Assembly (NCBI GenBank): GCA_947568835.1
Contig: OX387610.1
Coordinates: 16,390,550-16,454,549, forward strand
Reading direction: 5' to 3'
DNA length: 64,000 nucleotides
From: Protonemura montana
Taxonomy: Eukaryota > Arthropoda > Insecta > Plecoptera > Nemouridae
Positions within the stretch are counted from its first letter, which is position 1. Every line of letters starts with the position of its first letter. The notes beneath the pieces are model-generated. The model saw only the letters and a program-made list of their open reading frames with translations. It did not search any database and was not told the origin of the DNA. The position numbers and the translations under genes are program-made. Shown one piece after another: positions 33,895 through 43,291 of this stretch.

Positions 33895-34386
33895 TAAAGT
33901 AAGTTAGGTTAGGTTAAGTTAGGTTAGGTTAGGTTTACTGTCAACACAGCTGACCCGCTACTGTTTGTTCCCAGGTTTAGGTTAGGTTAGGTTGGGTTAG
34001 GTTAGGTTAGGTTAGGTTAGGTTGGGTTAGGTTAGGTTAGGTTAGGTTAGGTTAGGTTAGGTTAGGTTAGGTTAGGTTAGGTTAGGTTAGGTTAGGTTAG
34101 GTTAGGTTGGGTTAGGTTAGGTTGGGTTAGGTTAGGTTAGGTTAGGTTAGGTTAGGTAAGGTTAGGTTAGGTTAAGTAAGGTTAGGTAAGGTTTACTGTT
34201 AACACAGCTGACCCGCTACTGTTTGTTCCCAGGTTTAGGTTAGGTTAGGTTGGGTTAGGTTAGGTTGGGTTAGGTTAGGTTAGGTTAGGTTAGGTTAGGT
34301 TAGGTTAGGTTAGGTTAGGTCAGGTTGGGTTAGGTTAGGTTGGGTTAGGTTGGGTTAGGTTAGGTTAGGTTAGGTTAGGTTAGGTT
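33895..34386 (+). repeat. (TTAGG)n tract interrupted by two copies of the downstream splice-acceptor region
   Basis: Near-perfect GGTTA/TTAGG pentamers with occasional GGGTTAGG variants. It is interrupted at about 33935-33976 and 34191-34234 by a 43-bp sequence, TTTACTGTYAACACAGCTGA plus CCCGCTACTGTTTGTTCCCA plus GG. This is almost identical to the 40 bp preceding the true exon at 34426. TTAGG is the arthropod telomeric repeat, but here it is interstitial, only about 0.5 kb long and inside an intron. Confidence 0.95.
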
Positions 34387-34425
34387 AACTGTCAACACAG
34401 CTGACCCGCTACTTTTTGTTCCCAG

Positions 34426-34518
34426 GTTTCCACGAGAGCAGCAAACTCTTCCCAACCACTTCTACTTCACTGACTTTGAGCGCCACACAGCGGAGATCGC
34501 CTCATACCATCTCGACAG
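34426..34518 (+). CDS. FAM20-family secretory kinase, next internal exon (alpha-C glutamate)
   Basis: A 93-nt exon with acceptor TTTTTGTTCCCAG (ending 34425) and donor GTGAGT at 34519. Joined to the exon at 16204-16282 it completes the split arginine codon and reads [20 protein letters not shown] followed by [11 protein letters not shown]. This matches the family pattern TREQE.[21 protein letters not shown] known from FAM20C-type kinases. The glutamate in AEIA corresponds to the alpha-C glutamate that pairs with the ATP-binding lysine, a position reported as glutamine in the pseudokinase FAM20A, so an active kinase is more likely. The intron between the two exons is 18,143 bp. The next expected exon (DFRRVPP region) was not found in the remaining 29 kb. 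The acceptor is the third copy of a duplicated sequence (see 33895-34386). Confidence 0.93.
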
Positions 34519-34712
34519 GTGAGTGTGTTTAGTCTCCCCATTTCCCCACATTGCCATTACATTCATTGCGCTTTGCCAATTAAAATAATATTGCTATTAA
34601 ATATTGCTTTTAATAGAGCTATTGTTAATACGAAATCTTATTTAAATTGCAAACGCTTGCAATGTGCGGGGTATTTGATTATTTTGAACACTAAAACCGT
34701 CTCAAAAATTGA

Positions 34713-34785
34713 TGCCCAAACGGGGACTCAAACCCCGATCTCCACCTGTCGCGGGTGTTGCTCTAACCAATTGAGCTACGTGGAC
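34713..34785 (-). pseudogene. complete 73-nt tRNA-like sequence at the end of a tRNA-derived array
   Basis: On the minus strand it folds by position into a tRNA: acceptor GTCCACG/TTTGGGC (GTCCAAG in neighbouring units pairs better), D arm GCTC-AATTGGTTA-GAGC, anticodon arm ACACC-CGCGACA-GGTGG, T arm CGGGG-TTTGAGT-CCCCG. The A box is TAGCTCAATTGG and the B box GGTTTGAGTCC, close to consensus. The anticodon loop has G instead of U at position 33 and the stem has an A-G mismatch, so it is a degenerate tRNA or SINE head rather than a functional gene. Confidence 0.65.
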
Positions 34786-34938
34786 CCCGATCTCCACCTG
34801 TCGCGGGTGTTGCTCTAACCAATTGAGCTACTTGGACCCCGATCTCCACCTGTCACCGGTGTTGCTCTAACCAATTGAGCTACTTGGACCCCGATCTCCA
34901 CCTGTCGCGGGTGTTGCTCTAACCAATTGAGCTACTGT
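34786..34938 (-). repeat. tRNA-derived 52-bp tandem units, copy 3
   Basis: Three further 52-bp units upstream (in minus-strand sense) of the complete tRNA-like copy at 34713-34785. Each lacks 21 nt of the T arm and 3' acceptor strand, joining GGGG of one unit to GTCCAAG of the next. Confidence 0.8.
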
Positions 34939-35330
34939 TGCCAGCAAACATAGAATCGCACACGCCACTGTTGCCAAGCATTGAAGCATTGAAGCATTGG
35001 AGCATTGAAGCATTGAAGCATTGGAGTCTCTGTTTTCAGCTAAAACTGGTCTCTAATGTGAAAAGATCGCTAGCGGTTCTGAAACTAATCCACGTTAAGC
35101 TTCAGTAGCTTCAATTCAACCTCAAACACGCCGACTAAATATAATATTGACCCATCATTAAAAAAAACACACATCTTTTGATCCAACAGCTTACCACCTC
35201 CAAGAAAATATACATCCAAATCCTCTTCAGATTTCTTGTTTTTTTCCCCGAGCTCGTAGGATCCCTATCTTGGTTTACAAGACTAATCGACATGGCAGGG
35301 GGGTCTCGAGGGGGCTTTTATTAGCGGCTT
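34939..35330. other. unique sequence with a short GAAGCATTG repeat
   Basis: A 9-bp (GAAGCATTG/GGAGCATTG) run lies at about 34976-35027. No exon is recognised. Confidence 0.5.
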
Positions 35331-35692
35331 CAAAGCCATTGGGTGGAGTTTGGGTGGGGATGAAACTGGATGCCCTCGGGACACTAACAGTGGCGGTGGT
35401 TTGGGTGGGGATAACACTGGATGCCCTCGGGACCTTAACAGTGGCGGCCTGTGGGGTTTGGGTGGGGATGAAACATGGATGCCCTCGGGACCCTAACAGT
35501 GGCGGCCTGTGGAGTTTGGGTGGGGATGAAACTGGATGCCCTCGGGACACTAACAGTGGCGGTGGTTTGGGTGGGGATAACACTGGATGCCCTCGGGACC
35601 TTAACAGTGGCGGCCTGTGGGGTTTGGGTGGGGATGAAACTGGATGCCCTCGGGACCCTAACAGTGGCTGTCCGTGGGGTTGGGGTGCCCCA
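35331..35692 (+). repeat. GATGCCCTCGGGAC minisatellite with about 168-bp higher-order period
   Basis: Units of about 50-60 bp contain GGATGCCCTCGGGACCCTAA, CAGTGGCGG and TTTGGGTGGGGATGAAAC. A three-unit block (with ATGAAACTGG, ATAACACTGG and CCTGTGG variants) is repeated about 168 bp apart. Confidence 0.92.
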
Positions 35693-36797
35693 CCCTTCAT
35701 GATGAAGTAAACAAGCTGTTGAAGAAACATCTTGGCTTTTCTGCCCACCTCCTGTTTTTTCTAGTGCCTGTTGCTGAGTCTTGCATCTTCAAGACGCAGA
35801 TTGCTTTGCATTTCAGAGGAAAATATGACAATTCGTTTGCCGTGACAACGGAATTAAGTAATGAGGGATTTTACAAAGGAACCGGAAATGTGTTTTAGTC
35901 GAGTTGTTGGTACAAAGGAATGAATAACAGAAGAAGGTGCAAGTAAACAAGTTAAAGCTAACGACTTTATTTAGGATTTCACTTCGGATTTAGTTCTCGT
36001 TTCAAGAGGTCGGTGGTGTGGGGGGCGGGGAGGAGGGGGGGGGGGGGGGGGGGGGGGAGACAGAGATTTCCCAATTTAAGGACAAGTGGAAGATCCTCGG
36101 AGTTTGTTTGGTCGGAGATGTAAGAAATCTGTTAGGAGAAAAACTCAAGGTGATTGAAAAGTTCAAGTCGAGAATAATTAGCAATGTTTTGGGCATCGAT
36201 TTTGGGCATCGATTTTTGAGACGATTAAAATGTTTATGATAATAAAAACTTCCCTGAACAATGGACTTAAAGTGTAAAAAATCACCCCCTTACTTCATTG
36301 TTGTCCACGCCTATACAAAGAGGGGGGGGGGGGGGGGGGGGGATCGCTGTTGTCTTTGAGTTTTGTGTTTCGGGGCAAGCAAAGAATCGACGCCCGTCCA
36401 ATTAGAACTAAATTCATCGCTTCATCGCTTCTAGAAACTTAATCTCCCAAGATTTGTTTAAGTCAGATGTTAAGCCCCAACTGCTAAACGTCCCACCATT
36501 CGGCTTCAATAACGCACTCTTAATGTGAATATTACCGACCAGTTTACGTTTTTTTGAAGCCATCGTAATTTTCTGAGACGTTTATCATTTATTTATCTAA
36601 TATTATAAACTGGGCTGAGCTAATTTCAACTCAATTCAAGGATCTCCCGTGATTTATATCCATGTTTCGCTAGTTTTACATGTGAACCACGTCACTGAAA
36701 GGTAAACTTAGAACGTTAAGTCTACCGCTGCTACGAGTTACCGGCTCATTACAACTTTTAACACAAGCACTGGTACTCTGTACTTATATAAATCCAA
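35693..36797. other. unique sequence with two poly(G) tracts
   Basis: Poly(G) runs lie at about 36036-36057 and 36319-36341. An open stretch at 35763-35898 (+) ends HFRGKYDNSFAVTTELSNEG and then a stop. It looks protein-like in composition, but I recognise no family and its 5' boundary (TTTTTTCTAG at about 35764) is only a weak acceptor. Confidence 0.35.
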
Positions 36798-37052
36798 CTA
36801 GCAGTACCCGCTGCCTAACGGCCGCTTAAGATTTTGAGGGAGTGGGATTTTGGTTTAAATGTAAAGCCTTTAATGGGACCACAACCAAAAGTACCCCCAT
36901 TTATTGAATTTGAAATTTGCCGCTTATGTCACTCAGAGTCACTGCATTATGGAAACTCTGTGAATTACAAAGTGACCACGATGACAATTTCTAAAAACAA
37001 ACGACGTTGGCTGTCAAAAGGTTTCCGTGCATGATTTCTTGAAATATTTATT
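36798..37052 (+). repeat. duplicated module, first copy
   Basis: About 255 bp beginning ACTAGCAGTACCCGCTGCCT and ending near TTTCCGTGCATGATTTC. It is repeated at 37522-37788 with about 90 percent identity and small indels. A second module, GCTCATTACAAC...AGCACTGGTACTCTGT, lies just before this copy and again just after the second, suggesting an ancient composite duplication or dispersed element. Confidence 0.8.
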
Positions 37053-37521
37053 AGAGAGTGAAACTTGTGAAATACCTTTAACAATCTGGGCTAGCCAATC
37101 TTGCTAGCCAAGACACCAACAATATTTCAGTTCTGTAATTTATTTCCCTTCAGTTCTAGAGATTTTGAAAAGAAATTGACATTGACATTGACATTGACAT
37201 TGACGTTTGAATATCCTGAATGCACTGCCACAAAGATAAGTTAAAGAATTCGTTCACCCTGCAGTGGTCAAAAAAGCAAACAAATGAATGCAACTGTCAC
37301 TCTTTTTGCAAAATTATTTCTATTTCACGTAAAACGAACATAAATTACAGCGTTTGGGCTCAATTTCTTCAATAACTTTCATAGGCATGCATTAAGAGTA
37401 ACATGTAACAGTAACAGTAACAGTGGTCGATTGGGGCAGTCCCAGGAATTGAAATGTGCCTAAATCATGACACAAACAGTGCATGAACTTACATAGTTCA
37501 TGAACTAGCTCATTACAACTT
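37053..37521. other. unique sequence between duplicated modules
   Basis: Contains a 6-bp GACATT run (about 37178-37204) and a GTAACA run (about 37403-37422). No gene is seen. Confidence 0.5.
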
Positions 37522-37788
37522 ACTAGCAGTACCCGCTGCCTAACAGCCGCTTAAGATTTTGAGGGAGTGGGATTTTGGTTTAAATGCGACCACAACCAAA
37601 AGAACCATGTTATACCATACAGTACCCCCATTTATTTTATTTGAAATTTGCCGCTTATGTCACTCAGAGTCACTGCAATGTGAAAACTCTGTGAATTCCA
37701 AAGTGACCACGATGACAATTTCGAAAACAAACGACGTTGGCTGTCAAAAGCTTTCCGTGCATGATTTCATGAATTATTTCTTACAATT
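37522..37788 (+). repeat. duplicated module, second copy
   Basis: Matches 36798-37052 with a 724-bp offset at the start. It differs by a 12-bp loss (TAAAGCCTTTAATGG side) and a 13-bp gain (ACCATGTTATACC). Neither copy keeps a consistent open frame relative to the other. Confidence 0.8.
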
Positions 37789-38700
37789 TGGTGGCTCATT
37801 ACAAGTTATAACACAAGCACTGGTACTCTGTGTTTCCGAGTTTCCTACAAATTTCCCGCAAAATAATTGTTTGAGTTTTTAATTAGTGACTCAGCAACAC
37901 GTGAAAATAAAGTCGTGCAAACAGATTTTCTCGAATTTCTTGACCAAGATGATAATTTACTTGAAACTCTTCTCATGTTGGTAACATTGCTTGTAACATT
38001 CTGACATTGCTTTGCGCTATAACTTTCTGCCTTAATTATCAAAAGCGCAGAACTTCTCATATCCAAATAGATTGTAAATTAGCAACCACTGAATAAAAAT
38101 ACATATCCTTGCATTTTGTAAGGTTACATATAACTTCAACTAAAACTGCACAGAACAAACATTTAAAAAAACCCGGGTGTAGCTGTATCTTATTGATACG
38201 GCCGATATTTAAGCGTGACTACGTTCAACTACCGCGTAGCCACGTAGGTCAACTACCGTACTGACCAAACTTCACATGCAAGTTTTACATCTCTCTTTAT
38301 TTGGGTTGTGTTTTCATATCTAATTTACATGCTGAAGGACTTTACAGATTGGAATGGAAGTGTCATCTTGCGATATATATATTTTATTTTGCATTAGTCT
38401 AATGACGAGTGCTAAAAACGCCGCCTCCTCTAACGCCTCCAATATTTAGTTTATCGAAAATAAAAATAAAGTACTTTTAGAGAATTGTCTGAACTATTGA
38501 ATGATAATAAGTTGCATTCTGTCCTTTGTTTCCTGTAGGCTGTAGGGCTTGTTACACATGTGCCATTTTGGAGAGAATATCCGTACATGCCTCCCTATAT
38601 AATGCGCTTTAAGACATAGTCACGTCAAAATTAATTATTATATAAACAACATACAGTATGCATGTGATTTTTAAACCAACTTTATTTCTTCCGACTGTAG
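37789..38700. other. AT-rich unique sequence
   Basis: No gene or RNA is recognised. It ends in a pyrimidine-rich stretch, CTTTATTTCTTCCGACTGTAG, a possible splice acceptor for 38701. Confidence 0.5.
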
Positions 38701-38924
38701 CTTTTAAAATTTCCCTTCCTGAGTTTGTTGTGGCTTGGAACAAAAAGGCTAAGTCCACCTTGGCCAATCCGAAGCCAGCCAATCAAGACCAGGGCAAGAA
38801 GATGGCCTCTGCAACTGAACCAGCGAAGGGACAAAAACGCAAGCTTGCTCCGTGTCAGAGCGAAGACGGAAAGAGAGCCATGCGTGAAAAAGTAGAGACT
38901 GTTAGTCAGTACCTAGAATTAGCA
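38701..38924 (+). CDS. candidate exon of an unidentified protein
   Basis: A possible 224-nt exon between the acceptor ...TTCCGACTGTAG (38700) and a donor GTAAGC at 38925. The open frame reads ISLPEFVVAWNKKAKSTLAN, then a Lys/Gln/Pro-rich segment (KGQKRKLAPCQSEDGKRAMR) and VETVSQYLELA. It is charged and non-repetitive, unlike the surrounding low-complexity frames. No family is recognised. It does not match the expected continuation of the FAM20 kinase. It could be an exon of a nested or overlapping gene, a decayed transposon ORF, or chance. Confidence 0.3.
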
Positions 38925-39058
38925 GTAAGCACCCAGCCTAATTGCTATGTTGTTGCAAAATGCATGGACCCCTTGTTTACCCAATTTACTTGCATTTGTT
39001 GTATTTCATTTGTATTTCATTTCATATGTTCATTTTTTTTGTATTTTATTTTTTTCTT
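38925..39058. other. T-rich spacer before the satellite
   Basis: T-rich sequence (ATTTCATTTGTATTTCATTTC) that continues the open frame of the candidate exon at 38701 for a while and then becomes low complexity. Nothing else is seen. Confidence 0.5.
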
Positions 39059-39105
39059 GTGCTGTACAAACACAATGATACAACACACCGTGTACTGACA
39101 CTGGG

Positions 39106-39141
<36 letters not shown>

Positions 39142-39187
39142 GTACAAACACAATGATACAACACACCGTGTACTGACACTGGGACTG

Positions 39188-39201
<14 letters not shown>
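39059..39201 (+). repeat. composite (TG)n / 46-bp satellite, two cores, left border of LINE array
   Basis: Two copies of the 46-bp core (TTGTACAAACACAATGATAC, AACACACCGTGTACTGACAC, TGGGAC) separated and followed by (TG)n. LINE copy A ends (poly(A), here poly(T)) immediately after the second TG run at 39201. Confidence 0.95.
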
Positions 39202-39244
<43 letters not shown>

Positions 39245-39406
39245 AAACGATACGGAAAGAGTTATTTTTTTTTCATTTTGGGACAGCGCTCCTCAAAAAA
39301 AAAAATTGAAAAGAGAGAGATAGAAGAGATAGAGCCAAGAGGCTGGAAAGATGTACATTTTCTGGTAATGCAAAGAAAGAGAAGGGTTTCATAGGGAAAC
39401 TAACAG

Positions 39407-39438
39407 GGTAAGTGTCCTCGCACGAGAGGACACTTACC
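39407..39438 (-). other. 3'UTR hairpin of LINE copy A
   Basis: Perfect 13-bp stem GGTAAGTGTCCTC / GAGGACACTTACC with a six-base loop (GCACGA on plus). Relative to copies B-D one stem pair changed from C-G to T-A on both sides, so pairing is kept. Confidence 0.75.
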
Positions 39439-39495
39439 AATGTACAAACGGTGGCTTATTTATTTCCAATGGAGGCTACATGTTTTTAATTTTTA

Positions 39496-41949
39496 CTACA
39501 TGTGTAGCCTGACTTCTCCGTCACCCACGGAGCATAGCGCGCCACCAACGCACCAAATCTTTTTAAAGGATTCCATGTCACCTCGGCCAAGGTACCACGC
39601 GTATTCCTTGAGAATACGGGCTTTTATACGGGCTACTAACACCATATCGTAAGCTGCTGGGAGTTTTTGGTCTTTAAAAAACCCAGTCAACACACGATAT
39701 ACCGTACTTTTGGCGAGAGTGACGACAAAATTTGCAATTGCTAGCTTTGGCTCGCTGCTAGTTGCACTCGGGCGCACCCCAGCAAAGATATCTCGAGATA
39801 GGAGACGACTGCCCCCCAAAAGTTGACTAACCATGGAGGCGACCATGTGCCACATGGCCGCAGCCCGACGACACTCTACCATCATGTGCCATGCCGAGCC
39901 GACTACCTTGCACCAGGGGCACAGGGGCGACTGTAATTTCCGGGCATGGCACAGGAAAATGGGATCCGCCAGGCGGTTTTTGGCAAAACGCCATCCCACC
40001 TCAGCGTCGAACCCAAGAGTTGGGGAGCGACTTAACCGGCTCCAGGCAACTTCCTCATCGGACCAGTGGCCTGGTAGCGGGCCTTTTACTCCGAAGAAAG
40101 GGGCCGTGATGTCCCACTGAAGTGACTTACGTTTGTTTACTGTGTCGAGAGGCTTTTGGGTATGATCCCCGGCACAGAGGTAAACTAGGGGTGGTGGCCA
40201 TGGTTCAGGGCCAGCTGTTTCGAGGACCCCGCGAAAACGTAGGCGGCAGAACGCCTTTATTCGATTTGAGTTTATCGAAAGCGTAGTGCGGAGTCGTGCT
40301 GGCAGATCGCTGAAACCAGCTATGTCTGTCAGCTCCTTCCACTGGCCACCGTCGAGGAGGTCGCCGATTGATCTACATCCGAGTCGTCCCCATGATGGGT
40401 CGAAGGGGTTGGTTGCAGTCGGGATGAGGGACGATGGGATGAGAGGTACGTCCTGTAAGCCTTGTGCGGTGACCGCATGTCGCTCGGGTTTGACGGACAG
40501 AGCGTTCCATGCTAGCAGTACGGCTCGCAGGAAATCTGTCATCCCGCGTCCCGTTCGTCGGACAATGTCGGGGCAGAAGAGAGCTTGCCATCCGAGCACC
40601 GGCCCTCGAGAAGGGCGCAGGAAATGGCGCGTCAAGACATGGCCTGGGTGATCTTCGACAGCTGTAGCATAGCGATGAGCAAAGCAGACTCGAAAAAAGT
40701 TTACTTTGGACTGAAGGTGCACCAAACCTTGGCCTCCTAAATAGATTGGGGCGCACAAGTCACGCAGGCGAGTCCAGTGACGGCGCCCAGCCCACACGAA
40801 ATCAACGATAATGCTTTGTATTCTGCTAAGAAAGGATGTCGGGGGTTGGATTACTTGTAGTGTGTACCATAGGCGTGGTGCTACGAACTGGTTTACAACC
40901 AGAATGCGTCCCCGGAGCGACATGGCCGAAGCTCTGTGTCGCCAGGCGTCTGTGACGCGCCTCACAGTGTCTTCCAAGCTTTTGAAACCTTGGTCGGAGA
41001 CTACTGGGCTATTTCCAAGCATCAGTCCTAGAACCTTGAGCCCATTTGGCGTCCAGGAAAACCCAAGAGGCTGGTCGGATCGTTCCTTCCAGTTTCCAGC
41101 CCAGAGACCACGTGATTTTTTGGAGTTAAGTGTGCCTCCCGATTGGCTCGAATAGCAAGTGTAAGCTGCTTGCAGTTTATCAAAATCTGCGTCGTCGGAA
41201 ATGAATAGTGAGACGTCGTCTGCGTAGGCCGACACCACTAAGCGGCGCTCCTCTGGGCCTGGGAGCCTGAAACCGAGCATCGTCCTGCGAGCCAGTCTCA
41301 GAAAGGGCTCGATTGAGATCGAGAAGAGAGGCCCGGACAAAGGGCACCCTTGTCTGATGCCTCTCTCAAAGGAAAATGGGGCCGTGAGGTGTGAACCAAC
41401 GCGGACAAAACACTTGGCATCTTTGTACATTGTTCGAAGATGGTTACGAAAATTTTCACCAAAACCGAATATTTCTAGACAGTAAAAAAGGTAGCCGTGG
41501 TCGACTCTATCGAAAGCGCCTTGTTGGTCTAGAGAGACAAGAGCGAGGGGCTGGTTTTCCTTATTTACATATTCTAATATGTCCCGGTGAAGGTGAAGGC
41601 TGTCATAAATCGTTCTGCCTGGCACGCAATACCCCTGATCGGGATGGATAATTTGACTCATGACATTTTTTAGCCGGGTAGAGAGTGCACGCGCTAGAAT
41701 TTTGTAATCTGTTGTGAGCAAGGAGATCGGCCTCCAGTTTTTTATGTCAAGTTTGTCTCCCGATTTTGGTAGCAGAGTTAGGACTGACTTTTGGGCTGAT
41801 TTTGGAAGTTGACCATTGTCCATTGCGTGTTTGAACACTTCCCAAAATGGTGTAGACAGTTCGGTCCAGAAGGCTGAATAAAACTCTGCTGTTAAACCAT
41901 CAATTCCTGGTGCTTTTCCTTTCTTCCTGCAGGAAGTCGAGAAAATCAT
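39496..41949 (-). pseudogene. ORF2 fragment of LINE copy A: reverse transcriptase and C-terminal domain, no endonuclease
   Basis: The first residues (about 41949-41922) are out-of-frame ORF1 sequence. True ORF2 homology begins at KGKAPGIDGLTAEFY, equivalent to residue 465 of the intact 1272-aa ORF2. Reverse-transcriptase motifs follow: SLDQQGAFDRVDHGYLF, RGIRQGCPLSGPLF, and AYADDVSLFI with the catalytic aspartates. The C-terminal CPWCKVVGSAWHMMVEC zinc-binding motif and normal end are retained. The whole N-terminal apurinic endonuclease-like domain and linker are deleted. The remaining frame is open with no stop codon, which suggests the deletion is not very old or that the frame has been conserved by chance. 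Confidence 0.9.
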
Positions 41950-43291
41950 TCGGTGAAATCACATTTTCAGCCTCACGACTTTCAAGCAGCTCTCTCGCCT
42001 CGAGCGGGAGGGCGATTGAGGCTGTTTTCTGCCGTTTAGCTTTCTGCCTAATCTTTTCAGTTCCGGGATTGCTATCTATCTGCCTGTCATGTTCTGGTGA
42101 GTTCTTCAGTATTTCTTCACTTTTTTCTAGAATATCAGTATCCATATTGATAGTGGCTGACTGATCCTCATCGACAGTGATGTTATTTCCGATGTTGTCA
42201 ACCGGTTCTATCGTGACCACCGATTGGCTAGATGAGGGGGGGACTTTCCTTTTATTGTTTGCCTGCAGATCCATGGTATCTCCACTGCCAAGCGGACTTG
42301 CAACTTTTTGGAGTTCTGGTGGTGGAGGGGCCTTGCAGTGTTTTGCAACGTGGCCAGTTTGGCGGCATTTGAAACATTTTAGGTCATCGAATGACAGAAA
42401 GACTCGGTACCGGTCACCATCATAGTCAACCAGAATTGACTCCGGTAGTTGGCAGCTATTTTCTACTACGACAAAGATTTGTCTCCTGAAGCTTAAAACA
42501 GAGCTGAGCTCGGGGTCCTTACCCCCCACGTTTACAAAGGTCATTGGAGAAACGATCTTTACAGCCGAGCTCAGATAGTTCTCCAATACTGTGTGTGGTA
42601 TGGTAGGGCACACGTTTGATATTACTAATCTGCTTGCTTTGGTGACTAGCCGTCGTGCTGGCAGGAATTCATTTTCTATTTCTACTCCTCCGTGGTTCGA
42701 CATGAAAGTGTCGACCAGTTCTGGAGTGCTCAGGTAAATGGCCACCCGGCCGAGCGATAGCCTGGATCCAAACCAAATGTTGTTAGCGCCGACTTTGTCT
42801 GCCACAGCGCGGAGGTACTGGTGTATGGAAACCTTGTCAATTGATGGAAGCAAAAATGCGTGTTCCTTGGTCGGGAAACGTGGCTGACTGGACGCCCTTG
42901 TCTCGGTAGCCTTTGTGGTGGTGGTCCTATGGCCAGAGACAGTGCCAGAGCCAGAGGCGTTGGACAGTATCTGTGCCATGGTTTTTTGGGCTGGGTGGGT
43001 CGAGAAGGGCTTGCCTATGGTTGGGCGTTGCACTGCGACACTAGGGGTCGTGTTTTGGACACCATCGCGGGGTGGCACTGAATTCTTTTCGAGCGAATCC
43101 GTGGATCGTGAATAACGCCTGTCTAGGTTAGCCTTGACGGGCAAGATGGTTATTTTGACTGCATCAGGGGTGCTGTCTTTTTTCGGGGGGCGAATAACGT
43201 TGTCTTCCTTTGCCAAAGGGCTAACCTCTTTGACTGTTGGTTTTAAGACCGTGGTTTTGTTGCCTGGTGCAGGCTTCGCTTGTTTCGGCAT
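41900..43291 (-). pseudogene. ORF1 of LINE copy A, 3'-truncated
   Basis: Starts MPKQAKPAPGNK and is alignable with the 536-aa ORF1 of copies B-D to the residues NDFLDFLQ (about residue 455). It then enters the ORF2-derived side of the deletion out of frame and stops (463 codons). The zinc knuckle CFKCRQTGHVAKHCK and the preceding FRRQIFVVVE / VDYDGDRYRVFLSFDD region are intact. About 80 C-terminal residues, including the end that couples to ORF2, are lost. The deletion joins CTTCCTGCAGGAA of ORF1 to GGTGCTTTTCCTTT of ORF2 at about 41922-41926. Confidence 0.9.

Noticed and set aside
33895..34386. Chromosome end or telomere
   Set aside because: The TTAGG tract is short, interrupted and followed by a coding exon.
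34713..34785. Functional tRNA gene
   Set aside because: The anticodon loop lacks the invariant U33 and the anticodon stem is mismatched, so no anticodon can be assigned with confidence.
35275..35748. 146- to 157-codon frames in the GATGCCCTCGGGAC array
   Set aside because: Both strands are open because of the repeat; composition is purely periodic.
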